A stretch of DNA of 5,629 bases from assembly GCA_946644025.1 (NCBI GenBank), contig CAMPCG010000201.1:1-5629 (forward strand). Reading direction: 5' to 3'. Both the position numbers and the translations under genes were made by a program. This DNA is from an uncultured Prevotellaceae bacterium. GTDB lineage: Bacteria > Bacteroidota > Bacteroidia > Bacteroidales > Bacteroidaceae. Positions 5,580 to 5,629 of this stretch are shown here, piece by piece. Each line of letters begins with the position of its first letter. The stretch's first letter is position 1. The notes beneath the pieces are model-generated. The model did not search any database. It was not told where the DNA came from and worked only from the letters and a program-made list of their open reading frames with translations.

Positions 5580-5629
5580 CTACAAGAATCTGTGTGGGCC
5601 AATACCGTGATGAAGATATGAGCTATATG

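Noticed and set aside
5399..5602. Minus-strand open frame with NTDSVCK/NTDSICK heptad repeats
   Set aside because: The protein repeat follows simply from the 21-nt DNA repeat being a multiple of three; the rest is antisense to the RNase H gene.
5618..5629. Possible start of another plus-strand gene (ATG AGC TAT ATG) at the window end
   Set aside because: Only four codons are visible, with no promoter or ribosome-binding evidence, so it cannot be supported.

Overview
The window looks like a chromosomal segment of a Prevotella-like member of the Bacteroidales. The reasons are two good matches to the Bacteroidetes promoter consensus (TAnnTTTG), start codons without Shine-Dalgarno sequences, a lipoprotein of the DUF4957/DUF5123-like beta-helix type, a large exported protein ending in a dockerin-like Ca-binding repeat pair, and a compact RNase HI ending in PADFGRK. 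The genus is inferred from protein style only; no rRNA or other marker gene is present.

Layout. Four genes lie on the minus strand and one on the plus strand. In minus-strand transcription order: a secreted 827-residue protein (4759-2276) with a signal peptide, two beta-sandwich-like regions, a LamG/concanavalin-like domain and a dockerin-like C-terminus; a spacer holding a perfect 26-bp inverted repeat (2193-2249); a surface-type lipoprotein with an FN3-like domain and a predicted right-handed beta-helix (2170-752); a minimal nucleotidyltransferase (742-386); and, overlapping it by 11 bases, a HEPN-domain gene that runs off the window start (396 to before 1). On the plus strand an RNase HI gene (5038-5508) is transcribed divergently from the 827-residue gene. 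It is followed by a small array of 21-nt repeats able to form hairpins.

How the parts work together. The 827-residue protein and the lipoprotein look like cell-envelope or secreted carbohydrate-binding or polysaccharide-processing accessory proteins, possibly from a glycan-use locus, but no SusC/SusD pair or recognisable catalytic glycosidase is visible here. The MNT-HEPN pair is a typical toxin-antitoxin or defence-type two-gene module. It is visibly less GC-rich than the genes upstream and begins 9 bases after the lipoprotein stop, so it may have been acquired there. The 278-base divergent intergenic region carries a promoter for each side, a 13-bp palindrome and two CT-rich leaders resembling the 16S rRNA anti-Shine-Dalgarno sequence.

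The most interesting items are the sense-strand anti-SD-like leaders on both divergent genes, the perfect long hairpin ahead of the lipoprotein gene, the covarying 21-nt hairpin repeats after the RNase H gene, the dockerin-like tail, and the HEPN-MNT module. I found no clearly new multi-gene system.
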